Source: Bacteroidales bacterium UBA2030
GTDB lineage: Bacteria > Bacteroidota > Bacteroidia > Bacteroidales > TTA-H9
NCBI GenBank assembly: GCA_002332755.1
Contig: DDBO01000201.1
Coordinates: 1-12,838 of the forward strand
DNA length: 12,838 bases
Reading direction: 5' to 3'
The notes below the pieces were generated by a model. It searched no databases. It was not told the origin of the DNA and saw only the letters and a program-made list of their open reading frames with translations. This document shows positions 1 to 6,644 of this stretch, piece by piece (the stretch's first letter is position 1; every line of letters starts with the position of its first letter). Made by a program: the position numbers and the translations under genes.

Positions 1-1689
1 AAACGTTTCATGGGTGAAACTTATGACCGTGTTACCAAAGAAATTGAAAGGGTTCCTTATAAAGTTGTGAGGGGTGATAACAATACTCCACGTGTGGAAA
101 TTGACGGCCGCCATTACACTCCTCAGGAAATCTCGGCTATGATTCTGCAAAAAATGAAGAAGACAGCCGAAGATTACCTGGGACAAGAAGTTACTGAAGC
201 TGTCATCACTGTTCCGGCTTATTTTAGCGACTCGCAGCGACAGGCAACCAAGGAAGCCGGTGAAATTGCCGGATTAAAAGTGCGCCGTATTATCAACGAG
301 CCCACTGCTGCTGCCTTAGCCTACGGACTCGATAAAAAACATAAAGACCTAAAGGTAGCTGTATATGACCTTGGGGGTGGCACCTTCGATATATCCATTC
401 TTGAATTGGGGGATGGTGTATTCGAAGTAAAATCCACCAACGGTGATACCCACCTCGGTGGCGACGATTTCGACCAGGAAGTCATCAACTGGCTTGCTGA
501 CGAATTTCAGCGGGAGGAAGGTGTCGACCTCCGCAAAGATCCCATGGCTCTTCAGCGCCTCAAAGAAGCTGCTGAAAAGGCTAAAATTGAGCTTTCCAGC
601 TCCAGCGAAACAGAAATCAATCTGCCTTACATCATGCCGGTGGACGGAGTTCCCAAGCACCTGGTGAAAAAGCTTACCCGTGCTAAATTCGAACAATTGA
701 TTGATCACCTGGTGCAGCGTACCGTGGAGCCCTGCCGTAAGGCTTTGCAGGATGCCAATCTCAAGCCTTCCGACATCGACGAGGTAATACTGGTGGGTGG
801 CTCAACCCGTATCCCCATGGTGCAGAAGTTGGTGGAGAATTTCTTTGGAAGAACGCCTTCAAAGGGTGTTAACCCTGATGAAGTAGTTGCCGTGGGTGCA
901 GCAATTCAGGGCGGAGTGCTGACCGGTGAGGTGAAAGATGTGCTTTTGCTCGATGTAACCCCTCTTTCTCTGGGTATCGAAACCCTGGGTGGTGTCTTCA
1001 CTAAACTTATCGAGGCCAACACAACCATCCCTACACGCAAATCGGAAGTGTTCTCTACCGCTTCAGACAATCAGACTTCTGTAGAAATTCATGTTTTGCA
1101 GGGTGAACGTCCTATGGCACGCGATAATAAAACTATTGGTCGCTTCTTCCTCGACGGAATTCCTCCTGCTCCACGGGGTGTACCCCAGATTGAAGTTACT
1201 TTCGATATCGATGCCAACGGCATCTTACATGTTTCAGCTAAAGATAAAGCCACAGGAAAGTCGCAGAGCATTCGTATTGAAGCCTCTACGGGCCTTAGAG
1301 ATGAGGAAATAAAACGGATGAAGGCAGAGGCCGAAGCCAACGCCGAAGCCGACCGCAAAGCCCGCGAAGAAGCAGAAAAATTGAACCAGGCCGACAGCCT
1401 TATCTTCCAGACTGAAAAACAGTTGAAAGAATATGGCGATAAAATTCCGGCCGACAAAAAAGCCAATATTGAAAGTGCTTTGAGTGAGCTTAAAGAGGCT
1501 TATAAATCACGTAATATCACTCAGGTTGACGCTGCCATAAACAGAATGAACCAGGCTTGGCAGGCTGCCAGTGAGGAAATGTATAAAGCAACTCAGGACA
1601 GTGTCCAGCAAAATCCGGGTAGTCAAAATACAGGAGGAAGCAAAGGAGATGGCCCTGTAGAAGATGCCGATTTCGAAGAAGTAAAATAA
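1..1689 (+). CDS. dnaK: Molecular chaperone DnaK (Hsp70), 5'-truncated by window edge
   Basis: DnaK is the cytoplasmic ATP-dependent Hsp70 chaperone that works with DnaJ and GrpE on unfolded proteins. The reading frame is open from base 1 (it begins KRFMGETYD), so the gene enters from the left and the first ATG at base 10 is not the start. About 562 residues are visible; roughly 70-80 N-terminal residues, including the first phosphate-binding loop, are missing compared with the usual length of about 640. Visible hallmarks in order are ITVPAYF, the INEPTAAALAYGLD signature, the DLGGGTFD phosphate loop, VGGSTRIP, the interdomain linker VLLLDVTPLSLG, the substrate-binding beta domain (including NKTIGRF and DANGILHVSAKD), a charged helical lid rich in Ala, Glu and Lys, and the acidic tail EDADFEEVK. 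An intrinsic terminator follows at once. Identity is certain; only the 5' part and promoter are out of view. Confidence 0.98.
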   Translation, partial: KRFMGETYDRVTKEIERVPYKVVRGDNNTPRVEIDGRHYTPQEISAMILQKMKKTAEDYLGQEVTEAVITVPAYFSDSQRQATKEAGEIAGLKVRRIINEPTAAALAYGLDKKHKDLKVAVYDLGGGTFDISILELGDGVFEVKSTNGDTHLGGDDFDQEVINWLADEFQREEGVDLRKDPMALQRLKEAAEKAKIELSSSSETEINLPYIMPVDGVPKHLVKKLTRAKFEQLIDHLVQRTVEPCRKALQDANLKPSDIDEVILVGGSTRIPMVQKLVENFFGRTPSKGVNPDEVVAVGAAIQGGVLTGEVKDVLLLDVTPLSLGIETLGGVFTKLIEANTTIPTRKSEVFSTASDNQTSVEIHVLQGERPMARDNKTIGRFFLDGIPPAPRGVPQIEVTFDIDANGILHVSAKDKATGKSQSIRIEASTGLRDEEIKRMKAEAEANAEADRKAREEAEKLNQADSLIFQTEKQLKEYGDKIPADKKANIESALSELKEAYKSRNITQVDAAINRMNQAWQAASEEMYKATQDSVQQNPGSQNTGGSKGDGPVEDADFEEVK

Positions 1690-1714
1690 ATTAGTACCAG
1701 ATAGATGTTTTCCC

Positions 1715-1750
1715 AAGAACCGCTGTGAATTTTCGCAGCGGTTCTTTTTG
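1715..1750 (+). terminator. Rho-independent terminator after dnaK
   Basis: A perfect 11-bp inverted repeat lies 25 bases after the dnaK stop: AAGAACCGCTG (1715-1725) pairs with CAGCGGTTCTT (1736-1746) around a 10-base loop, and the 3' arm runs into a T5 stretch (1745-1749). The G/C-rich lower stem followed by U residues is the classic intrinsic terminator form. It should insulate dnaK from the small gene downstream. Confidence 0.88.
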
Positions 1751-1781
1751 TATTATTACCAGCAACTTTTACTCTTCAGCC

Positions 1782-1814
1782 TTGTTGATAAACAGCTATA
1801 TCGGGTTAAATTTA
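1782..1814 (+). promoter_or_regulatory. Possible promoter for the small Cys-rich gene
   Basis: TAAATTTA at 1807-1814 matches seven of the eight positions of the Bacteroidota -7 element TAnnTTTG (the last base differs). A TTGTTG at 1782-1787 lies 19 bases upstream, which is the usual distance to the -33 TTG element. The predicted transcription start would fall only a few bases before the ATG at 1828, giving a very short leader. The A/T-rich background makes chance matches likely, so this is a weak call. Confidence 0.3.
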
Positions 1815-1827
1815 TAAAAACAGTTGT

Positions 1828-2030
1828 ATGGATATTAAATACCAATCTATATTGACCTGCCCGGTGTGTGGACATGCTGAAACCCTACGAATGCCATCCG
1901 ACGCTTGTATGTTTTTTATGAATGCTCTGAGTGTAAAACCTTGCTTAGGCCCAAAGAAGGAGATTGTTGTGTTTTTTGTTCCTACGGAAATATACCATGC
2001 CCACCCGTTCAGCAAAATTTATGCTGTTGA
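1828..2030 (+). pseudogene. GDCCVxC-family small Cys-rich protein, split by an apparent -1 frameshift
   Basis: Reading from the ATG at 1828 gives a Cys-rich start (LTCPVCGH, then MPSDACMFF). The frame then loses all family resemblance and runs on to a stop at 2077-2079, for 83 residues. If one T is added to the T6 run at about 1912-1917 (or the ribosome slips back one base), the text continues FYECSECK, then GDCCVFCSYG and PCPP, to a TGA at 2028-2030. This gives 67 residues, the size expected for the GDCCVxC domain family, with CPVCGH, the ECSEC pair and the name-giving motif. The family is small and uncharacterised; from memory, some members carry selenocysteine at the last motif position, whereas here it is Cys. 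The break may be a sequencing error, a real pseudogene or recoding, and the sequence alone does not decide. An 83-residue annotation of the unshifted frame would be wrong in its C-terminal half. Confidence 0.8.
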
Positions 2031-2099
2031 AACTATACAGTTTATGGGATTTTATAACTTTGATTTTATGAAACATTAAATTTAACAACTAATTAACTT

Positions 2100-2127
2100 T
2101 TTGGATATGTAAAAGGTTGTACATTTG
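2100..2127 (+). promoter_or_regulatory. Bacteroidota-type promoter for the envelope haem-protein operon
   Basis: TACATTTG at 2120-2127 is a perfect match to the -7 consensus TAnnTTTG used by the primary sigma factor in Bacteroidota. TTTG at 2100-2103 can serve as the -33 element, although the 16-base spacing is a little shorter than the common 17-23. The start codon of the first operon gene lies 32 bases after the -7 element, leaving a leader of about 25 bases. No hairpin or operator-like palindrome was seen in 2031-2158. Confidence 0.62.
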
Positions 2128-2158
2128 AACTGTTGTGTAATCCTCAAATTCATTTTTC

Positions 2159-2965
2159 ATGCGTTTAAGATATTTAGTTTTGACCTGCATGGGTTTTAGT
2201 GCGTTAATTGTATCCCTTAGTTTCTCGGGCGAAGGTGGATTAAAATATCCAAATGGCGCTCCAGCGGGTTATACCGGCTCACCCGGGGATGGACAAAATT
2301 GTACAGCATGCCACGGAGGAAATGCTACTCCCGCTTCGGGTGTTATTTCAACTGATATTCCCCCAACGGGCTATGTTGCCGGCATGACTTACAATGTGAC
2401 TGTATCCTTTTCTGGTTCTGGGAAAAAGGGGTTTGAGTTGTCTCCCCAGAAACCAACTGGAGAGCAGGTGGGTACGCTGATTGCGGGGACCGGCTCGAAA
2501 GTTTTGTCGCAAGGAAAATACATCACTCACTCCCAGGCTTCAACCAGTACAACTGCCACTTGGAGTTTTCAATGGCAAGCACCCGCCCAGCCCGGAAGTG
2601 GTCCGGTAACCTTTTATCTGGCACATGTTATTTCTAAACCTAATGTTTTTGTAAGCAACCTTACGGTTGAAGAAAACTATCATGTTGGCATTCCCGAGAA
2701 TTCTCAAACGATGAATTTCGAGGTATATCCCAACCCAGCCTCTGACTATCTTTTCATAAAATACAATTTTGTGGCAGAAACAAAAGTGACATTATTCTTA
2801 CTTCCAGTAAGTGGAAGTTCTTCATTTGTATTATTTTCTGGAATGCTTTCTCAGGGCGAGAATGAGTTGAAATTAGCTTTACCCGAAGAATTAACTCCCG
2901 GCCTTTACATACTAAAAATGCAAGCAGGTAGTTATTTAAATACTTCTAAAATATTGATCAAATGA
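2159..2965 (+). CDS. Choice-of-anchor V domain protein with one haem-type CxxCH motif and T9SS sorting domain
   Basis: This is a secreted protein of 268 residues. An N-terminal hydrophobic stretch (about residues 4-23) acts as signal peptide. It is followed by GYTGSPGDG and CTACHGG (Cys48, Cys51, His52), the SPGDG-CxxCH start typical of choice-of-anchor V (reelin-like) domains, and then a beta-rich body to about residue 175. The C-terminus (about 185-268) is a type A T9SS sorting domain: it opens with EVYPNPASDY and closes with GLYILKM and TSKILIK. The protein should therefore cross the outer membrane by T9SS and end up on the surface or released. CxxCH could bind one c-type haem, but a structural role for the Cys pair is possible. 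It is the first gene after the promoter, and its TGA overlaps the next ATG (ATGA), so the two are probably translationally coupled. The ligand or substrate is unknown. Confidence 0.87.
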   Translation: MRLRYLVLTCMGFSALIVSLSFSGEGGLKYPNGAPAGYTGSPGDGQNCTACHGGNATPASGVISTDIPPTGYVAGMTYNVTVSFSGSGKKGFELSPQKPTGEQVGTLIAGTGSKVLSQGKYITHSQASTSTTATWSFQWQAPAQPGSGPVTFYLAHVISKPNVFVSNLTVEENYHVGIPENSQTMNFEVYPNPASDYLFIKYNFVAETKVTLFLLPVSGSSSFVLFSGMLSQGENELKLALPEELTPGLYILKMQAGSYLNTSKILIK

Positions 2966-3678
2966 AAAAAGGCTTTTTGCATCGGATGGGGCTATTTTTA
3001 ATTGCTGTTGTATTTGTTGCGAATGCATGTAAACATAGTCCTTCTGATGTGCCCGGACCAGATCCTGGACCAGATACAAATATAACCGGAGCAGGATGTA
3101 ATCCTGATACTGTGTATTTTGTTAACACCATTTTGCCATTGCTTCGATCGGGATGCGCCATGTCGGGCTGCCATGATGCTGCGTCTCACAAAGAGGGGGT
3201 AATACTAACAGATTACCAGAATATTATTAACACAGCTAAAGTAAAACCGGGAAATCCCGGCGATAGTAAATTGTATAAAGTATTGATAAAAACAGATGAT
3301 GATAGGATGCCTCCTCCACCTATGGCTGCCTTTACAAGTGAGCAAATTGCAAAAGTCAGAAAATGGATAGAACAGGGAGCTAAGAATAATTCTTGTACCG
3401 AAACGCAGTGCGACTCGGTAAATGTCTCTTTTGCTTCACACATATTTCCGATAATCCAGACAAATTGCATGGGTTGCCACAGTGGTGCTAATCCCTCAGG
3501 CGGAATCACTCTGAGCAATTATCAGCAGATTGTTGCTGTAGCTAGCAATAACAACAAGCTTCTGGGTACCATTAAACACCTTCCAGGTTATAGTGCTATG
3601 CCTCCGGGAGGAAAGCTGGATGAATGTAGTATCGCCAAAATTTCAAAATGGATCAACGATGGAACACCCAATAATTAG
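2962..3678 (+). CDS. Lipoprotein with two cytochrome c-like domains (one CX4CH, one CxxCH)
   Basis: This protein has 238 residues. The N-terminal signal ends in VANAC, so Cys23 is the likely lipidated residue, followed by a Pro/Asp/Gly-rich spacer. Domain A (about 46-143) has CAMSGCH (Cys65, Cys70, His71) and a later DRMPP (Met116). Domain B (about 150-238) has CMGCH (Cys169, Cys172, His173) and SAMPPGG (Met213). Each domain ends with a Lys-rich helix and KW-I-x-x-G. His and Met fit the axial ligands of class I-like monohaem domains, though this is inference. Domain B also has Cys150 and Cys222, a pair that could form a disulfide. The four-residue spacing in domain A is unusual. The protein likely sits in the periplasm or on the outer membrane as an electron-transfer component. 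The start overlaps the upstream stop, and the end overlaps the next gene by 20 bases. Confidence 0.88.
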   Translation: MKKGFLHRMGLFLIAVVFVANACKHSPSDVPGPDPGPDTNITGAGCNPDTVYFVNTILPLLRSGCAMSGCHDAASHKEGVILTDYQNIINTAKVKPGNPGDSKLYKVLIKTDDDRMPPPPMAAFTSEQIAKVRKWIEQGAKNNSCTETQCDSVNVSFASHIFPIIQTNCMGCHSGANPSGGITLSNYQQIVAVASNNNKLLGTIKHLPGYSAMPPGGKLDECSIAKISKWINDGTPNN

Positions 3679-4057
3679 GTTTATTAGCAAATGGCTGCCA
3701 GTCATTATATTCTCATTGGTTTTGATAATGAGTTGGTCTTCATGTTATTACGACAAAGAAGAAGAATTGTATCCTCCTGTTACCCAATGTGATACTTCCG
3801 GTGTTGGCTATCAGGCTACTATCGTACCCCTGATGAAATCGTATTGTAATGCCTGTCATAATTCTTCGTCACCTTCTGGGGGTATAGCTACTGACAATTA
3901 TCAGGGGTTAAAAGTTATTGCCCTCAATGGAAAACTATACGGAAGTATTGCTCACTTGAGCGGTTACAGCCCTATGCCCAAAGGAGGCAACAAACTCAGT
4001 GATTGCGATATAAAAAAGGTGAAAGTATGGATTGATGCCGGCTCTCCGGAAAATTAA
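3659..4057 (+). CDS. Lipoprotein with a single cytochrome c-like domain
   Basis: This protein has 132 residues. The ATG at 3659 was chosen because it places a signal sequence (hydrophobic 12-24, lipobox SWSSC, Cys29) at the N-terminus; the upstream in-frame ATG at 3593 lies deep inside the preceding gene and would bury the signal. The mature part is one domain closely similar to domain B of the preceding protein. It has CNACH (Cys63, Cys66, His67), SPSGGI, a DNYQGL segment, SPMPKGG (Met106) and Cys116, with Cys44 as the probable disulfide partner. One c-type haem with His67/Met106 ligation is likely but not shown. The gene looks like a duplicate of the neighbouring domain made into a separate lipoprotein. 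The 20-base overlap with the upstream gene suggests coupled translation; the next gene starts 15 bases downstream. Confidence 0.85.
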   Translation: MEHPIIRFISKWLPVIIFSLVLIMSWSSCYYDKEEELYPPVTQCDTSGVGYQATIVPLMKSYCNACHNSSSPSGGIATDNYQGLKVIALNGKLYGSIAHLSGYSPMPKGGNKLSDCDIKKVKVWIDAGSPEN

Positions 4058-4072
4058 ATTAAAATTCTATAT

Positions 4073-4510
4073 ATGAATAAATTACTGAAAACATTTCTTG
4101 TTGTTTTTATTCTTGGTTTGCTTGCGGGTATTGCAGGGTATGTATTTGTTTACAATAAACCTCATACGGATTATGCCCGAGCCAAACCAGAATTGATTGT
4201 TGATGCACGTCAGTGTTTCGACGAATTTGTAAACAACAGGTCACAGGCGGAGCAGAAATACAATGGAAAAATCGTGCAGCTTACCGGTGCCCTCACTCGC
4301 ATCGAGAGCAACGACTCGTTGAGTGTTATTGTTTTCGTATTTAATGAAGGCATATTCGGTGATGAAGGTATCAGGTGTACTTTGCTTCCGGGTTATAAGG
4401 TAAACTCCTTAAACCTGAAGCCGGGAGATCGGATAGAAGTAAAAGGACTGCTCACCGGTTACAATGAAACGGATGTAATCATGGAAAACTGTTCACTCGT
4501 TAAACCTTAA
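4073..4510 (+). CDS. Membrane-anchored OB-fold protein (tRNA_anti-like family)
   Basis: This protein has 145 residues. Residues 5-27 form one hydrophobic segment that anchors the protein in the inner membrane or acts as an uncleaved signal. A short helix (about 41-62, with Cys48) follows, then a five-strand OB-like region: KYNGKIVQLTGAL, a strand over 83-90, RCTLLPG (Cys102), LKPGDRIEVKGLLTGY and DVIMENCSLVK (Cys140). The last pattern, a strand ending in a Cys-containing LxxC-like motif plus Lys, is typical of the tRNA_anti-like OB families that are common in Bacteroidota. Despite the family name, an extracytoplasmic location argues against RNA binding; a protein, small-molecule or metal ligand is more likely. 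The gene sits between the cytochrome lipoproteins and YceI with 15- and 14-base gaps, so it belongs to the same operon. The specific role is unknown. Confidence 0.75.
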   Translation: MNKLLKTFLVVFILGLLAGIAGYVFVYNKPHTDYARAKPELIVDARQCFDEFVNNRSQAEQKYNGKIVQLTGALTRIESNDSLSVIVFVFNEGIFGDEGIRCTLLPGYKVNSLNLKPGDRIEVKGLLTGYNETDVIMENCSLVKP

Positions 4511-4524
4511 ATGTAATAACTATT

Positions 4525-5079
4525 ATGAAGAAAATCATTGGCTTACTAATAATTTTCGCTGTGGCTGTGGGCAGTGTTGAGGCCCAGAAATATATTACCA
4601 AAACCGGAAAAGTTCGCTTTTTCAGCGATGCACCCCTTGAAAAAGTTGAAGCTGTGAATAATCAGGTAAATGCGGTGCTCGATGTTGCAAGTGGGGATAT
4701 GGTTTTCAAAGTGCTCATCAAATCATTTGTTTTTGAGAAAGCCTTAATGCAGGAGCATTTTAATGAAAACTATATGGAATCTGATAAATTCCCTGTCTCA
4801 ACGTTTACCGGAAAAGTCACCAACATTTCGGGTATGGATTTCAGCAAAGACATGAAATATACGGCGGAAGTAGAGGGAACCCTGACAATCCATGGCGTTA
4901 GTCGTCCTGTGAAGACTCAGGGGACTCTTGAAAGTAAAAATGGCAAAATAGAGGGGAAATCTGTCTTCACTGTAAATGTGAAGGATTACGATATTAAAAT
5001 TCCTTCTGCCGTAGTTAAAAACATTGCTGAAACCATTGAAATAACTGTGGACGTGGTTCTCGAAAAACTAAGCAAATGA
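4525..5079 (+). CDS. YceI family periplasmic lipid/isoprenoid-binding protein
   Basis: This protein has 184 residues. A signal peptide (2-20) ends in VEAQ, with cleavage expected before Gln21. The remainder is a YceI lipocalin-like barrel: TGKVRFFSDAPLEKVEA, then a segment about VLIKSFVFEKALMQEHF, the conserved ENYMESDKFP (82-90), FTGKV, a strand with GTLTIHGVSRP (118-128) and the closing FTVNVKDYDIKIP plus ITVDVVLE strands. YceI proteins studied elsewhere bind long isoprenoid chains such as octaprenyl compounds or ubiquinone in the barrel; quinone or lipid handling is thus plausible here but is inference. Its placement after haem lipoproteins and before an outer-membrane barrel fits an envelope redox or lipid-transfer role. 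The stop codon overlaps the next start (ATGA at 5076-5079). Confidence 0.92.
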   Translation: MKKIIGLLIIFAVAVGSVEAQKYITKTGKVRFFSDAPLEKVEAVNNQVNAVLDVASGDMVFKVLIKSFVFEKALMQEHFNENYMESDKFPVSTFTGKVTNISGMDFSKDMKYTAEVEGTLTIHGVSRPVKTQGTLESKNGKIEGKSVFTVNVKDYDIKIPSAVVKNIAETIEITVDVVLEKLSK

Positions 5080-5963
5080 ATAGCTTGCAGCGTTTTTTAT
5101 TGTTTTTTGGGGCTTTAATTGTGCCATTAAGTTTATCCTCTCAGGAAGACCTCATGTCGTTGCTTGATGAGGGGCCTCAAACGGAATATGCTTACGGGAC
5201 ATTTAAAACCACCAGGGTGGTGCTTAATCACAGTGTTCAAGCCCCGGCTCCGGGTGAAATGGTATTTATCATTTCACATCATTTTGGCCGAATAAATGAA
5301 GGGGCATATAATTTCTGGGGCCTCGATGCGGCAACCATCAGGTTAGGGCTGGAATATAGTTTGAATGATTTCGTGAGTTTTGGTATTGGTCGTGGCACCT
5401 GGAAAAAAATGTTTGATGGTCATCTAAAGCTGAAATTGCTTCGCCAAAGCAGTGGCAAGAGGGTGATGCCTGTCACAGTGTCGTATTTTTCCTCATTGGG
5501 TATCAATTCTTTGCATTGGCAATATCCGGAAAGGGAGAATTATTTCACATCAAGGCTTTCATACGTGCATCAACTGCTGGTTGCCAGGAAATTTAATGAA
5601 ACCCTCTCTTTGCAAATCAGCCCAACCTTGGTTCATCGTAATCTGGTAGTTGCCAAAGACGATCAGAATGATGTTTTTGCAGTGGGTTTTGGAGGCAGAG
5701 TGAAACTGGCCCGCCGAACGACATTCAATGTCGATTATTTTTATTTGCTTCCCGGAAAAACGGCAGACAATTTCAATAATTCTCTAAGCATTGGCTTTGA
5801 TATCGAAACGGGTGGACATGTATTCCAGCTTTTCTTTACCAATTCCAACCCCATTACTGAGCATGGTTTTATCACAGAAACGACGGGTCGTTGGGACAAG
5901 GGTGATATTTTCTTTGGATTCAATATAACCCGGACATTTACGCTTGTAAAGCCCAAGCTTTGA
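5076..5963 (+). CDS. DUF5777 family outer-membrane beta-barrel protein
   Basis: This protein has 295 residues. The signal peptide (about 5-22) ends in SLSSQ, cleaved around Gln23. After DLMSLLDEG comes the typical DUF5777 start: a GTFKTTRVVLNHSV strand, then PAPGEMVFIISHHFGRIN (about 58-74), FWGLDAATIRLGLEYSL and alternating hydrophobic/polar strands to the end. The C-terminus (GFNITRTFTLVKPKL) is strand-like, as expected for an outer-membrane barrel. From about 24 to 295 there is room for roughly 10-14 strands. The function is unknown; the family often occurs beside YceI and c-type cytochrome genes in Bacteroidota, as far as I recall. It is the last gene of the operon, and its stop lies one base from the stop of the convergent pdxH. 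Confidence 0.88.
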   Translation: MNSLQRFLLFFGALIVPLSLSSQEDLMSLLDEGPQTEYAYGTFKTTRVVLNHSVQAPAPGEMVFIISHHFGRINEGAYNFWGLDAATIRLGLEYSLNDFVSFGIGRGTWKKMFDGHLKLKLLRQSSGKRVMPVTVSYFSSLGINSLHWQYPERENYFTSRLSYVHQLLVARKFNETLSLQISPTLVHRNLVVAKDDQNDVFAVGFGGRVKLARRTTFNVDYFYLLPGKTADNFNNSLSIGFDIETGGHVFQLFFTNSNPITEHGFITETTGRWDKGDIFFGFNITRTFTLVKPKL

Positions 5964-5964
5964 A

Positions 5965-6603
5965 TCAGGGGGCAAGGCGGTTAATTATCCATTCATTGGC
6001 CTGGAGTTGATAAACAATGCGGTCGTGGAGGCGGTTAGGCCTGCCCTGCCAGAATTCCATACGATGAGGCCGGATTATGTATCCACCCCAATATTCAGGT
6101 CGTTTCAGTACTGCATGGTTCTGGCGGAAATTTTCGAAGTTTTCCTCAAGCCATTTTCGTGAAGGTATGGGTTGGCTTTGGGGTGAAACAATGGCTGCTA
6201 TACGACTTTCCAGCGGACGTTCATCAAAATATTTGTCAGACAAGTCGCTTTCTGTCTTTTGCGCTTTACCCTCTATCCTGATTTGTCTCTCGAGCAATGG
6301 CCAGAAAAAATGAGCAGATACTTTCGGGTTTAGTTTAATTTCCTCTCCTTTGCGACTCAGATAATTCGTGAAAAACACCAGACCCTCCGGGGTAAGTTGC
6401 TTCAGCAATACAACCCTTGACGAAGGCTGACCTTCGGGAGTGCTCGATGTGGATAGTACAAATGCCAGAGCCTCCGGGTGGGCTTTCCTGATGGCTTCGT
6501 TGATCCAAATTTCTAATAGTTGAAAAGGATCAGCTGGAAGCTGGTCTTCGGAGAGTTGCGCGAGAGTATAGTTACGTCGGTGGTCAAAAAAATCCTGACT
6601 CAT
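5965..6603 (-). CDS. pdxH: Pyridoxamine 5'-phosphate oxidase
   Basis: PdxH is the cytoplasmic FMN enzyme that oxidises pyridoxine or pyridoxamine 5'-phosphate to pyridoxal 5'-phosphate, the last step of vitamin B6 synthesis and salvage. At 212 residues it has the normal family length. It begins with the PdxH-type HRRNYTLAQL and DPFQLLEIWINEA segments. The FMN-binding core follows as SSRVVLLKQ (61-69) and FFTNYLSRKGEEI (77-89), then FFWPLLERQIRIEG. The C-terminal signature (about 168-212) contains RPEYWGGYIIRP, MEFWQGRPNRLHDR and the final INRLAP. Arg191 and His193 correspond to the known substrate-phosphate/PLP-contacting Arg and His. It lies 41 bases after xth on the same strand and is probably co-transcribed with it, without an obvious functional link. 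A T7 run lies directly before the start codon on the plus strand. Confidence 0.97.
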   Translation of the reverse strand: MSQDFFDHRRNYTLAQLSEDQLPADPFQLLEIWINEAIRKAHPEALAFVLSTSSTPEGQPSSRVVLLKQLTPEGLVFFTNYLSRKGEEIKLNPKVSAHFFWPLLERQIRIEGKAQKTESDLSDKYFDERPLESRIAAIVSPQSQPIPSRKWLEENFENFRQNHAVLKRPEYWGGYIIRPHRMEFWQGRPNRLHDRIVYQLQANEWIINRLAP

Positions 6604-6644
6604 GTTTTTTTAAAGAAAACCAACAGGACAGGGTATTGTTCAGC

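Noticed and set aside
2028..2033. TGA at the end of the GDCCVxC frame as a selenocysteine codon.
   Set aside because: The motif Cys is TGT; the TGA comes well after the conserved region, the following frame is short and without pattern, and no SECIS-like hairpin was evident.
3593..3658. Longer N-terminus for the single-domain cytochrome lipoprotein from the ATG at 3593.
   Set aside because: It would lie within the coding end of the preceding gene and put 22 unrelated residues before a clear lipoprotein signal; the ATG at 3659 is better.
4073..4510. OB-fold protein as the haem chaperone CcmE, suggested by the cytochrome neighbours and the anchor plus OB layout.
   Set aside because: CcmE needs a conserved His in the OB domain; the only His here is residue 31, next to the membrane anchor.
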